Below, one piece after another: positions 46,701-59,600 of a stretch of 64,000 nt of DNA (positions are counted from its first letter, which is position 1; every line of letters begins with the position of its first letter). The position numbers were made by a program, and so were the translations under genes. Source of the stretch: Eremophila alpestris peregrina (taxonomy: Eukaryota > Chordata > Aves > Passeriformes > Alaudidae); NCBI GenBank assembly GCA_009792885.1, contig WMCF01000203.1, positions 24,182 to 88,181 on the forward strand, given 5' to 3'. The notes beneath the pieces were generated by a model. That model was given only the letters and a program-made list of their open reading frames with translations, searched no databases and was not told where the DNA came from.

Positions 46701-49700
46701 CACGCGGTGTCCCAGGTGCCCTGCCAGCCTGACGAGTGCCAGGCACAGGGTCCTCCTCTTCCTCATAGGGCAGTGCTCCTGTCTGGGTAACTCTGAGTGG
46801 TGATGCAGGCTGCCCAGCTCCTTTCCTAGGGCTAGAGAATTTAGGAGTTAACAGTTTTGAGAAGACAAGCCAGCTCACCAGGATCCTCCCCTTTTCCTGA
46901 TCATCTCACAGTCTGCCTCTCTGCTGCTAAAATGCAAAGCAATGCCTCACAAGGAAACAAGCTACTCCTTCAGGAAGAACAGATGCAAGAGCAAATACTA
47001 CCTCCTTATTTCTGTTCATGAAGCCAGATCTTTCTCAGAAACCCTTTGACTTAGGTCTACCCTGCTTCACACTCACAAGCCAGGTGCTTGTTTCTGCAAA
47101 ATATTTCTTCCCCTTTTCCCAAGGCTCTTCACTTACCTCAGTTTTCCTAAGATGCCTCTACCAGTGGGTAAAGCAAATTCTCCAGTTTCTGTCCCACACA
47201 CTTTCCCTTTGACTGCTGCAGTTCCTGGCCCTGAGCTGCTGCTGCTGCTGTGCATGGCAGAGTGACCACTGCTTCCCCCACTGGATGTACGGTGAAGGCT
47301 GGAGGCCTTGGAGGAGAAGGAGCTGACATCCCCAAGGTCCCCTGAGGTCAGTGATGAGCCCCCTGCAGTCCTGGAGGACACATCGGTCTCACATTCCTGG
47401 CACTCCACCACAGGCTCCTCAGTTTCCTTAAAAGAAACAAAAAGAGGTTTGTCTAAGGTGATACAAGTGCTAGATGCTTCACAATCACCAGTACAGGGTG
47501 CAGACAACCTGGGATCACATTCATGAAGCTGATGCAGCCACACAGACTCCAGTCTGGGCTAACCCATGGCAGACACTGCCTCTCTCACTCCAGGCCTGCA
47601 GCTGCTCTGCATCCAGAGGTCACACTAAGAACTCAGCAGTGCTGAGGAATCCATTCAGTGCAGGTAGCTCAGGGCTGCAAGTGAGAGCTGCACGTTGAGC
47701 TCTTGGGGTTGAGAGCCCAGGGACCTGGACACTTGAGACACAGCAGGAACAGAAGAGCCGCAGACTTTCCCACACTTTTCCAGCTTAGACTGTAAGGGTA
47801 TAAAAAGCCCAGGGTGCCCTTTGTTCGAGGTCCCTCCTCTGAGGCACCAGCTCAAGCTGTAATTTTCTTATTTAGTTAATGCAACAAGATTAAATTATTT
47901 TAAGGATCCAGATGTCTGAGACTCTCCCATGGGAAACCTGGGGTCCAGCCAGTGGGGAAACCTGATCTGACTGTGTGAGTGAGGGGCACCCAGTGGCTCA
48001 CTGGAGCTGTGCACTGTGAAGGGGCCTCAGTCCTAGCTCAGGTGATGCAGTTGTGACTGCCAGAGTAGCTTCTGGATGGTTGGACTGGGGAGTTTCCTTA
48101 GCAACAGGGCAGGGTTTGGCTTGGCATCCAATTGGTCTGGCTTTAAGTAATTCCCACCCTTCTAGAGTGTGAGACTCTAAAAAATACATGAGACAGTAGG
48201 AGTCTTTGGTTGCTTATAATCTAAGATCAGCCTCAGACAGCTTGTCATCTGGAGTTATTAAAGCTTTATGGATACAAAAACACGCATCTACAAATTAGTG
48301 ATATCAAGTGTTGATAGATAAAATGGACATGGTTATATAATTGTGATTACACAAACTATGTAAGCATATTTAGGACACTTAATTCTCCCTTTTTATGTTA
48401 CAATAAGGACTTTCATGAATAGTATCAGTTGTACAAGTATTGAACTAGTTTATCCTTTTGTGTCAATACTCACTGTGACTAAACAGCACAAGACTCTCAG
48501 GTTATTTACCTTTATAGAACAGCAGTCACATTTTATTGCTAGCAGGCTGATGTGATTACTGTGCCCATCAAATCAGCATTTCTCAGCTATCTTTTGTGAT
48601 TCTCTAAAGACTTTCCAATTAATGAATGTACATACTACAACACAAGTGTACTAATAAAAGGCTGGTTTGTTCCTCAGTTTTAAGTTGATTTTTGAAGCCC
48701 TCTTACACAGAATCTGGTACACAGGACTCAGAAGACTGTGGTTAAAATGACACTGAACTGGAAACAGGGTAAACTCTCTCACATAGTTCGAGTTCACAGG
48801 CAGAAGTGATTTTTGCTTACTAATCAAATTTCTGCCCATTCTGAAACATCTCCAGTCTGCCAAAACACCAAGACTTTAAACATTATTGGATGCACACAGT
48901 TCAGCCTTTTGTTGGGTTATTTGGGACCTGAATGTGCCTTCAGAACACATGGATGGGATCTACCAGCACCAAAACCACAGCCCTTGCCATTCACTAAATG
49001 GCCTGCAAATTCACTAGGGAAGAAAGCCTCATCACCACAGCACGCAGGTTTGTTCATTCAACTTGTTTTCTGCAGCCATAACACACTCTAAGCCTCACCT
49101 CCAGCACCTTCCTCTCCACCTCTGTGCCGTTGATGTAGAACACATCCGTGATCACACGTGTCACCACCGTGCGCACCTCGCGGATCGTCCGCACGTGGCG
49201 GCGCCGAGCTCGGCCCCGCGAGGGGTCAGGGTTAAACTCCTCCTCCCCCTGCAACAGAGACACACAGTAAAAACCGAACAGGCCACAGCAAAAAGCAAAC
49301 TATTTCTGAATAGGGCTGCCCCTGCAGTACAGTTTCTCCATACCATGTTAAAGTACAGGAGTTGGGAACCTTTAAGCATCTTGTTACAAATTATTGCAAC
49401 AATACAAGAGACCCTGAACAAAGGGGAACTGAACCCATGTTGCTGACAAGTAGAGGAAGGGAAATCACAGCAGTTCAAGGAGGAAACAGCCATGTTTAGC
49501 ATGGCTTCCCATACTCTTTGATTGAGCAGACTCTCACACATATCACATCAATCTTGCACTGTCTTTTTATGGCCCTGTTAATCTCTTGTTTCCCACAGGA
49601 CACATTAGTCTTAAATCAGGTTTAGTAAAAAATAATTTTTCTAGTCTTTCTGTTGGTAAAAAAAATATACAAACTGTAATAGCCAAGCAGTGGGGTTTTT

Positions 49701-52700
49701 TGAGTCTGCAGTACTTTCTGAAATAATAATTTGAAGTTATTCATCTTGTTAGAACGTTTCTCTGGAGGAGTTCCCCCTTCATGTGTTTACCCATTGACAT
49801 CAGATGGAATAAGAGAACAAGCCATCAGAAGTTGGTTGATGCAAAACAAAAAGCATCAAACCCCTCACTCAAAATTTCATGCAACTCCTACCACCAGCCA
49901 ACAAAAAGTGAAAAAAATTTTATAGTGTTAACTATATCTGCACCCAAAAAATCCCAACCCCAAGTAAAAACAATCAACCAGGCAAGCAAAACTTGTCACA
50001 TTTTCCCAGAAAAATATATATGGAGACATTTACTTCCCAAATTTAAGCTGCCCAGTGAGTATTGCTACCTTAGCAGTTGATTCAGGACAGCTTGTGACAT
50101 TAACATTTTCAAGTGGTCCTTGGCCTTGTTTCAACAGAGAACCAACTGTTAATGAATTTACAGGCTGAAGGGATACTTTACTGTCCTAGAGCAGTGAAGT
50201 ACAGGCAGCCCTCATCCCACCTGACTGTGCAGAGAGTCCATGTCATCTCCAGAGGTGTGGACAAGCCTTTCCCCACTCTCGTCGGTTTGAATGGTCACAT
50301 CTTCTTGCCCAGGTCTCTGCCCAGACATACTGGTTCCCATTTCCACCTGTCTACAGATTTCTTCTGTTTGTGTTGCTGTTGTAACAGTTGTTGGGGTAAA
50401 AAGCCAGTCTGCTGTAGTTTGGATCCCTTTATTCTTGGTGCTTTCCCACCTCTCTTGACTTTGATCAATTTTAACAGCCTTACTTTGTCTCCTCTGTGTT
50501 CCTCTGCCATCTTCTGCCTGAGTGCTTACAACATCAATCTCCATGGACTCTCCATCCTCTGCACCAGGAGACTGTTGATGGCAGTCCTGCTGAGGAATTA
50601 GGATGTGCCCACAACTGTCAGCTGCCTTCTCCTGCTGGTACTGCCCATCACTGGGATTTGTGTGCACTTCAGTATCTTCTTGTCTGCCAGGAAAAATGAA
50701 CAGATCCCCCCTGCAAACCAGTTACACACAGATCAGAACTACTGATTAAGAAAACAAGACAACCAATATGCTGCCACTCAAGTGAAAGCAGTTTTAAAAA
50801 AACTCCACCTTGGCAGTCAGTGAACTGCTTCTTGCAAATGCACAGAACTCAGACAGTTCAAATAATAGAAAAAAATTTCAACATTTCTCAAGTGCTACAC
50901 AGGGTAGTAAAACCTATGGCTGACACTGTACAGAACCAAGTGCTTTTGGAAATACAGAATTTCTTGCTACACTCCACACATTAGGCACCAACTACGCAAT
51001 TTTCCAGAAGCATGCCACCTTGAAGTTACCTCAGGCTGCTCCCGGTGCTTGACTGGCTTGAAACTGATAATCACATGTAGCAAGAAGACCCAGCAGCATA
51101 AACACAAATGCTGTCTGATGTTTTCATTAGAATTTGTCTGCTCTGCCAGAAGTACTGCCTCTGCCAGGTCTGTATGGGACACTACACTGAGCCCAACTAG
51201 AAGGATTTACTTGGCTTCCCTTGTGTACTTGAGGATTTTGAGGAGTGGCTGTCTTCCCTTCTGGCTGGAACTCCCTGTTTGTTATGGTCTTTAATGTAAC
51301 TGCTGAAACTTAGGTTATTCCTTCTACATAGACCAAGACCTCACTGTCCCATCAAAGATAGAATGCAAAACACTGAAGAAGCAGATTTCTACTTCTAGCT
51401 CTGCAGGCAGCACCCTCATCACTGTAACGTGCAGCTGGACAGTCCTTTGGAAGGGGGACAACAGCAGCAGCAGCAACAACCAAACAAAACTGGTCAGAAG
51501 ATCTTGGAAGAAGAGACAGGAAAAGTATTTAAACAGCCTTAAATATGATCCCAGTTTTCTCAAACCCAAGACTTCCCTGAAGCATATAAGTCTTCTGGAA
51601 TCATGTGGTGCTCAGTTGAAAGATAAGCCTGACAACCGTGTGAGACACAAACACACAGATTCAGTGTACTTACCCCATTGTCCCCAACCTTCTAAGTCAC
51701 CCAAAGAAAATGGCTTACTGCAATATCTCTGATGTAGAAAATGCACATATGGATATAAATCCAACCAGGACTGGCAGGCAAAGACTGTGAGGAGTTACCT
51801 AAATGGAGAAGTGGAAAGACCATGACCTCTGGCCTCATCCTCTCGATGAACTTCACAGACACGACTAAACACAGATGATGCCTTCTGGGAGCTAGCAGTG
51901 CAGATATAAAACAAACAAACAAACATGCATCAGAAGGGAAAAAAGCCCTCATACAGCAAAACAAGGATTCTCTAGATCCTTGTGAGAACAACAAAAGAGT
52001 ATTGAGTTTGTTGATACACAGCCATAGAATGAGTGAGATGATCTATCTCAGAGATCAAGAAAGAAGCTGCAATTGCACCAGCATTTCTGTCATTTCTGCA
52101 GACACCCTAACAGCTAAGAGCAATGGAACGATTCTGGAAAACTTTGTGTGGAAAACTGCAGCACCATCAGGAGTTTCAGCATCTACTGCCCCCCAGGAGA
52201 CACAGTTAGACCCTTTATGGCTTACTTCTCAGGAATTTCATGACACCTCAAAAATACTGAGAATAACAGTCATGAAGCAGACCCTGAGAGTTCATGTTCA
52301 TCCCATACCTATAATGGCAACCCATCCACAACCAGTGAGAAATGGCTATCACTCATCCTCAGCAGTGAGGCATGATTACCATCTAGCAAGCAATCCTGTA
52401 ACAAGAGATACTGAGTTCATTCCTAGGTTTTCTCACTACTTCAAAGCACTATGCTTCACTCAGATGACTACAGGTCACTGTCTTCCTCCTGAGATTCCTG
52501 TTATTCTTACAAATGTTACTTCCTGCAAGTTAAATCAAGCAATGCTAGGCATTAAATGTGAGCTAAGATAGATACAGACAAATCAAAAGACCAAGGGAAT
52601 AACTCAATGTTTTGGTCAACATGTTAACCTGTGATTTCTGTATATCCACGAACTGATTATGTTTCTATCAGCTTTATACCAAAAAGACAATTATTTTTCA

Positions 52701-53531
52701 GAACTTCTCAGAGATCCTTTGCGGAAAATTGCACCATGAAAGAAAGCAGGAACCCCTATATCTGAAGTTTAGAGATGGGTAAGTCAGACTTGCACTCTGG
52801 ACTGTCCAAGATGTGAATTTCTGGTTTTGACTACAATCAGATGGAGGCAAAATGCTGCCATTAGCAGGAACCACAAAGCCCATAATGAACAAACAAGTGG
52901 GGTTCCCACTCTGCCTATGTAATTAAAACCTGCTGCAAGAGCTAAGGAGTTAATGTCATGTCTACTGCTAAAATGTTCCTTGCTTCTCTGTCTCCTAGTT
53001 TTTTTTTCCCTGTGGCTGATAACGTGTGGAGAAAGGACCCACCCAGAGCTCTGTATTAACCCTGCCCAGCAAGGAGCCTGGTTACCTGGCAGCAGCCTCA
53101 GCAGCAGCAGAGGATCCATCTTTCCTGTCACTGGCTGCAGGCTCTGAAACAAGAAGGAAGGGAAGGATAATTTTGGCATCATCCAAAAAGACTCTCCAGA
53201 CTTTTCTCCATACACTCAGTGAAGAGAGGCTGAGTAACACTGGACAAGGGGTGCCCAGGCTTCCCCAGACAACTCTGCAGCACAGACCTAAGTTTCTACA
53301 AGTTTTTAGACTTTAAATTGAATGCCACTGTTCTGATTAAAATCCTGTCAAACTTTTTTTGTCCAGATTATGGACAGGTCCAGAGGAAGCAACAAAGATG
53401 ATGAGAGGACTGGAGAATCCCTCCTATGGTGACAGGCTGAGAAAGTTGGCCTTGTTCAGCCTGGAGAAGAGAAGGCTCCAGAGAAACCTCACTGTGGCCT
53501 TCCAGAACTTAAAAAGGTTAAAAGAGGGCTT

Positions 53532-53564
<33 letters not shown>

Positions 53565-53646
53565 GGGGAGGGCCTTTNNNNNNNNNNNNNNNNNNNNNNN
53601 NNNNNNNNNNNNNNNNNNNNNNNNNNNNNNNNNNAAAAGAGGGCTT

Positions 53647-53682
<36 letters not shown>

Positions 53683-56600
53683 GAGAGAGACTTTTTCTAT
53701 GGGCAGACAGTAATAGGACAAGGGGAAACAGTTTTAAATTAAAAGACAAAAGATTTATTTTAGATGTTAGGAAGAAATTCTTCCCTGTGAGGTGGTGATG
53801 TACTTCCACATGCTGTCTGGAGAAGCTGTGGCTGGCACAACTCTGGAAGTGTCCAAGGCCAGGCTGGATGGAGCCTGGAGCAGCCTGGCCCAGTGGGAGG
53901 TGTCCCTGCCCATGCCAGGGGCTGTTGGGACTAGATGATCTCTAAGGTCCCTTCCAACCCAAACCATTCCATGATTATATTTTCTTTTATACACATGTAT
54001 CTATTTTTTCCCTCCCAACACAATCAAACTTCACTTCCTGTCCTGTGTACCATTGCCACTATACATCACAATTTGTAGTCTGCTGGAAATACCTTTCCTC
54101 ACAACAGAGGCCTCTCCTCTCACTTCATCCTTGCTTAGAGCATTGCAGAAACAGAGAAACAAATTTAAGTGACACTGCCCAAAAAGAAAAATGAGAAAAA
54201 TTACAGGGACTCAGAGACTGTCTTGGGGAATGACACAGAGAGGTTTTGAGTGAGGGCTGAGATCCAGTAGGACCTATCCACTTCAGGTTTCATCCTCTTA
54301 CTTTCCAAACTGAATGGCAAGGACTCCTCACTGCCATCATTCACTGGGGTAACAGGGTTCATTCGCAGAGAGAGTTTTGCATCTGACTCAAGAAGCACAG
54401 CAGACTCTCCTTTCTCACACACTTCTGACACATCTGCTGACACCACTGCACTCTCCACAGTGACATTGCTGGTCCCCATTGTGCCCTCTGCTGTAACATC
54501 ACTGGTTGCAATTGTGCTGTCTGGGCAAGTATCATCCACTGAAAACATAAAAACAAAAACAAGAAGGAGCTACTGTCATTCACATTGTTGGGGTTGAGGT
54601 CCTAGTTTTGGTTTGAAGACACTTCACCACATGAATTACTGGTAATGGTGCAGTAGTGGAAATTCCTTTCAAAAGAAATCTGAAGCACAAAAATTCCGTA
54701 TTTACCTGAAGCGCAAGTATTACCCTCAGTTTGTGACAGAATAATTTACTACTGCCCAAGCAGAACAGACTTCTTCTCATCTAGCACTTGCAGGGTGCTG
54801 TTTCATGAACCAAGCAGAGAAAGCCCTGATAAAAGATGATGAATAATGGAAGCAATGTTCTTCTAGTCTGAGCTCTTCTGCTACTCAGAAGGCTTTTATG
54901 CTCTTCAATGGAGTTGTATGCAGGCCCACAGTGAGTGCAAGGAAGACTCCATACCACCCTGTGCTCAGGGAGCAAGCACCTTTGCTAGAGACTGAGGAAA
55001 CACAACAAGGAAACTTGGGAGAGAGATAACAGAATCCTTAGAAAAGAGGATAGAATGGGAATGTAGCAATGTTTTTTGCCAAGGTAGGTTTGAGTTATCT
55101 TACTGGATCCTGCACCAAGAATCAAAAGCTTCCAGCCCAGAGCCATTTGGGTCCAACTCACCAATGGGTGTGCTGTGTCTCCTGGGTCCCATTTTGAGAT
55201 GGCCAGAGAGAGGAGGTGTTGTGCTTGTTAGGGACTGAACATCAGCCTCCTTTGGCAAAGCAAAGTGGAATAGGGCTCCTAAAAGACACAGAGCACCAGA
55301 GTTAGTCATGTTAGGGGTCTACTTTAGTCCAAATATCAAAAGCACAGTTTCACTGTGCTGTGGAAATGTGGAAAACTATGACACTGGCACTGTACAAAAC
55401 CCCCCTGAACAGCTGCTCTAACTGATATTCCGTACATTTTATGTGGAAAATCTCTCTCATTGAACATCTGGACTGTGCTCAACTTGATGCAGCAGTTCCC
55501 AGGTGATAGATAAAAAGGGAGGCTAAACATCCTGACATGAATAGGACTTCTACAGAATGCAGCTTTGCTTCAGAGATGCTCAGGATTTTAAATAGAAAAG
55601 GGAGATGAAGTCAAAAACAGAAATGAAGGTTAGGACAGAAATGAATTGGCAGAGCTACTTGTTGCCTGAACTGATAACCTAAAACTCACACAGAATGATG
55701 GCTGAGGTGGCCTCTCCCATCAGGGAAACCATGCCTTGGTGGATTTTCCATGTGCAGATGTTGCAGGATTTAACAAATAAAATAAATCATACACCTAGGA
55801 AAATGCTTTTTCCTTTTGTCTCACCCCATGCATTTATTTGCAAAGGAATTTGCATAATCCTCTCATAGAAAAATGCCCAGTCAGCAAACAGTTATGTATC
55901 ATCTGTTTGAAAACTCTGGAACCCACTGCCTCCCTGTCTGTCACAAGCTCTGCAGACACGGCTGGGCAACTGCAACATCCTGAACACCAACCCAAGAACT
56001 TCAGTGCATTTCTGCAGGGACCAGGGAACTTCTAGCACAATGGAACTCACACATGGGAAGGCAAACCACCCCTCCTCATGGACAGATTATGAACACCTGT
56101 CCTATCCCAGCCTACAGCATGTCTCCATTTAAAAAATGTTTCATTTAAAAACTGAAGCAATTCCATTGACTATTGATTGATTTAGCTACCACATCCCTTC
56201 TAACCTATAAATCCACATCTGGCAGGCTTTGTTAGGGTAACAAACGATCAAAAGAATTGATGAAATGATCATCAGCACAGGTGATGACCAACAGCATAAT
56301 CTAATTACTACACCAAGGGATACCATGAGAGGGAATGCCAATAAGCTTTCACAACAACTGAAAAAACGTGAATGCCTCACCTCAAAGTTTAAATGCTTTC
56401 ATTCACATTAGTGTCTCAATGTTCTAATCAATAAAAACTGTTAATCAATGTTTTATCAATGAAAACAGTTAATAGAAAGAAATAAACTTTTCTTATGTTC
56501 TTATGAACATCAACCTGTAACAGATTTAGGTCCATTTGGAATTTAATGCAAGGGATGTCAAGGATGACAAGAAGGGTTTCTTCAAGAACATCAGTAGCAA

Positions 56601-59600
56601 AAAGAAGCCTAAGGAAAATGTGGTGACTGCTGACTGTGGTGGGTGCCATGGTAAGGGATTAGACTCCTAAAATATTTATTATGAAAATAATTATTATGAT
56701 AACAAAACTGCTTTAGGAGCAGAGGGATGCTATGCTGCTCTTCCTACCTTAAGGACTGAGTGATGGGAGAAGAGCAAGTACCACTCTCTACATACCTTTC
56801 ATGAGTCTGAAAGCAATTAGGTAGAATATCCCCACAGCCTGAACTCCCTCCTAACACCAATCAGCCCTTTAATACAAATGCATAAACCACAAACAGGTAT
56901 TAATTTTTGAATTCATTTTCTTTAAACAATGGCTTAATAGTTCTCTTTCAAAAGCAAACCCAGCCAACTGGGATGTGTTTAAATTGCATTTAGATTTGTC
57001 TAAGAAAAAAACCCAAAACATTTTGAGTACAGCATGAGAGGCAAAATATTATCTGAAGTCAAACACAATTTTGTTTATGCTTTCTTAAGAAGGAAGTTTT
57101 GGATTGTGAATATTGTGAAAGACCATACTGAAGTGGAACCTGACATTTAATCTTGTTATGTAACAGCAGCTATTTTTCATCATTTCAGCAGTGTACTGCC
57201 AAACTTTTTGTTGTATTCAATAAAACCCAAACGGTTCTTAAGTTTGAAGACCAGTACTGTTCTCCTGACTATGCCAAATTGTCTTAAAACACGTGCAGTC
57301 CCAAATGCTACAGGCTTGTTTACAGGGAAGTTCATTTTAGATCACAAAATGCAACGGAGTCAAAATACCTTCGAACTTCCTGACCAATATTTTGACTAGA
57401 TCCCCTCAAAGCATTATTTTCTCTATAGTAAAGCTTTTTTTTCTCCTTTCAGTTAAAGGAAATTAGGAATATTGTAGCAAATACTTCATCATTCAACTTA
57501 ACATTAAATAACATTTGAGGTCCCACAGTCTTTACCTTTTCCTAACAGATTTCATAGAGGGGAAATACATATTCTGACACTAAAATAATTCTTCATTCAT
57601 TCTCATTTAAGGACTAGAAAACAGTGTTTAAAAATGAAGCGAGCTAAGAGGGGAAAGCTCCACAAAGCAGGTGTAGTATCCCACATCTTGTCTAATGGCA
57701 CACAGCATGTTAAATGATTTCAATGGGTCACGACAACACCAACTGAGCCACAGCTTGTGTGCCAGTGAAAAGGCATTCTACTTTAGAGAAATCTCCAGAA
57801 ACATTTACTATATTAGTTTCCAGCTCAAAGCTGCTCTGTGCACCCCCACAAAGAAAATTCCCCACTGAAAACAAAGAAAAGGAGAAAGAAAATAAGGAGA
57901 CCTGCAAGAGGGAAAGCACTGAGTTCCACACACCCCATTCCTTTCAAGGACCCTGCTGTTGTTGCTTTCTGAGCCGGGGAGAACTCACAAATATCCCTGA
58001 ACATTGCCAAGGTCACAACACTTTAAGTTCTTCAAGCTGCCCTGCATTTCTATCATAAAGTAATGAGAGTCAGGAACAGGAATTGAACCACAGGGGAAAA
58101 GAGCAAAGTCATGTTCTGCAAATAACACAGTAAGGCATAGAGAGGCTGCTCAACATGCATCCAAATAGCAGTGCTTCCTGAAAACACTGAGGATTGTATA
58201 CAGCTGTGTTCTAGACACTATTCAAAATATACAGCTTTGAACTATTAACCTAAATTCACTTACCACTGGAAGGACTGGGGGATTTAGAAGTTGCCTTCTC
58301 CTGTGGCTGCATTTGCTCTTCTTGCTCCAGATTCCTTGTGGTAACAACATCCTCCACGTCCTTTGGCTCCTGATTCTCCTGCTGAACCACTCGTGTTTCC
58401 ACCCCTCTCTCTTCAAGTGATGGCTGATTGCTTACCATCATTACCTGTCCCAACTCTGAACAATCAGGATGGTTTTTGGCACACAATGCCACTTCTGACT
58501 GGACATCACTCTTCACGTTTGGAAGCAAATTGTGCTGCTGCTCCAGTAATTCCCCTACAGAAGGCTTAGCTACAACTTCATTAAGCTTTGCCATGTTTTC
58601 TGCAACAGCCTTCAGAGACAGTTTGTCCATGTTCTTTGCCTCCCCAGCACCAAAAGCACAGCCTTTCAACGATTCTTTTCCCTGACATTCTGGACCAATC
58701 TTTTCTAATTCCTGGGCTACATTTTTGCTATTTTTACAAGGATCATTCACTTCTGTATCTTCATGGCACTGTCCTTCCCTTTCACGAACAAGCCTATGGG
58801 AAAGTGTTATATTAACAACAGATCCATCCTCCTTTATTTGCTTCTCTTTTACTTGCAGTTTTTCTTCTTGTCCTTCACACTGAGTCTCAGGAACTGCCTC
58901 ATGTTTGGAAGTCTCTTGAGCACAGGACAAAATCTCAGGCAGACCAGACTGATCTGCAGCAGCCTGACTTCCAGAAACACACTCCATCTCCTGAAGAACT
59001 GTAGGGGCTAATGCCCCATCTCCTGCAACACCTGCACTAACAAACTGTCCTACATGCACTCCTGTAGTCTCCACATCCTCCTTTTTTGCTTTTCCAGAGT
59101 TTTCAGAGGGTGACTGATCACCTGCATTCACTTTCAGTTTTATTTTATCATTCTCCACAAAGCAGAGTCTTGAGTCTGAGGCCTTGCACTCAGAAATCCT
59201 CTCCACCTGAGTGGTGTCACTGCCCTGGGCTGTGCTCAGGGAGCCTGAGCTGATCTCTGTGTCTGTGGGCTGGCTACAGGCACTTGCAGAAAGCATCAAT
59301 TTGCAGGACTCAGGAGGCACAGAGTCATCTGTAGACATCTTTGACAAAGCATCTGAGGATCCAGAGAGATCTCCTGCTAAGCATAAAGCAGCAGCTTTTT
59401 CTTCTCCTTCATGCTTCTTCTCTTGACTCTGAGTTGGAATAAAGATATCCTAAAATTTAAAAAGCGGGACATGGAGTATTAGGGCATCCCAAGTAGGACT
59501 GTTTGCTTATTATTCCTAAAAAATTACATTGGATTATGGATCAGAGCAGGTTTAGCACAAAACTACAGTTTAAAAAACAACTAATGAAAACAAAAACAAA

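Noticed and set aside
50113..50601. 162-codon plus-strand open frame
   Set aside because: It is the antisense shadow of the TP53BP1 LC8-motif exon 50221-50683.
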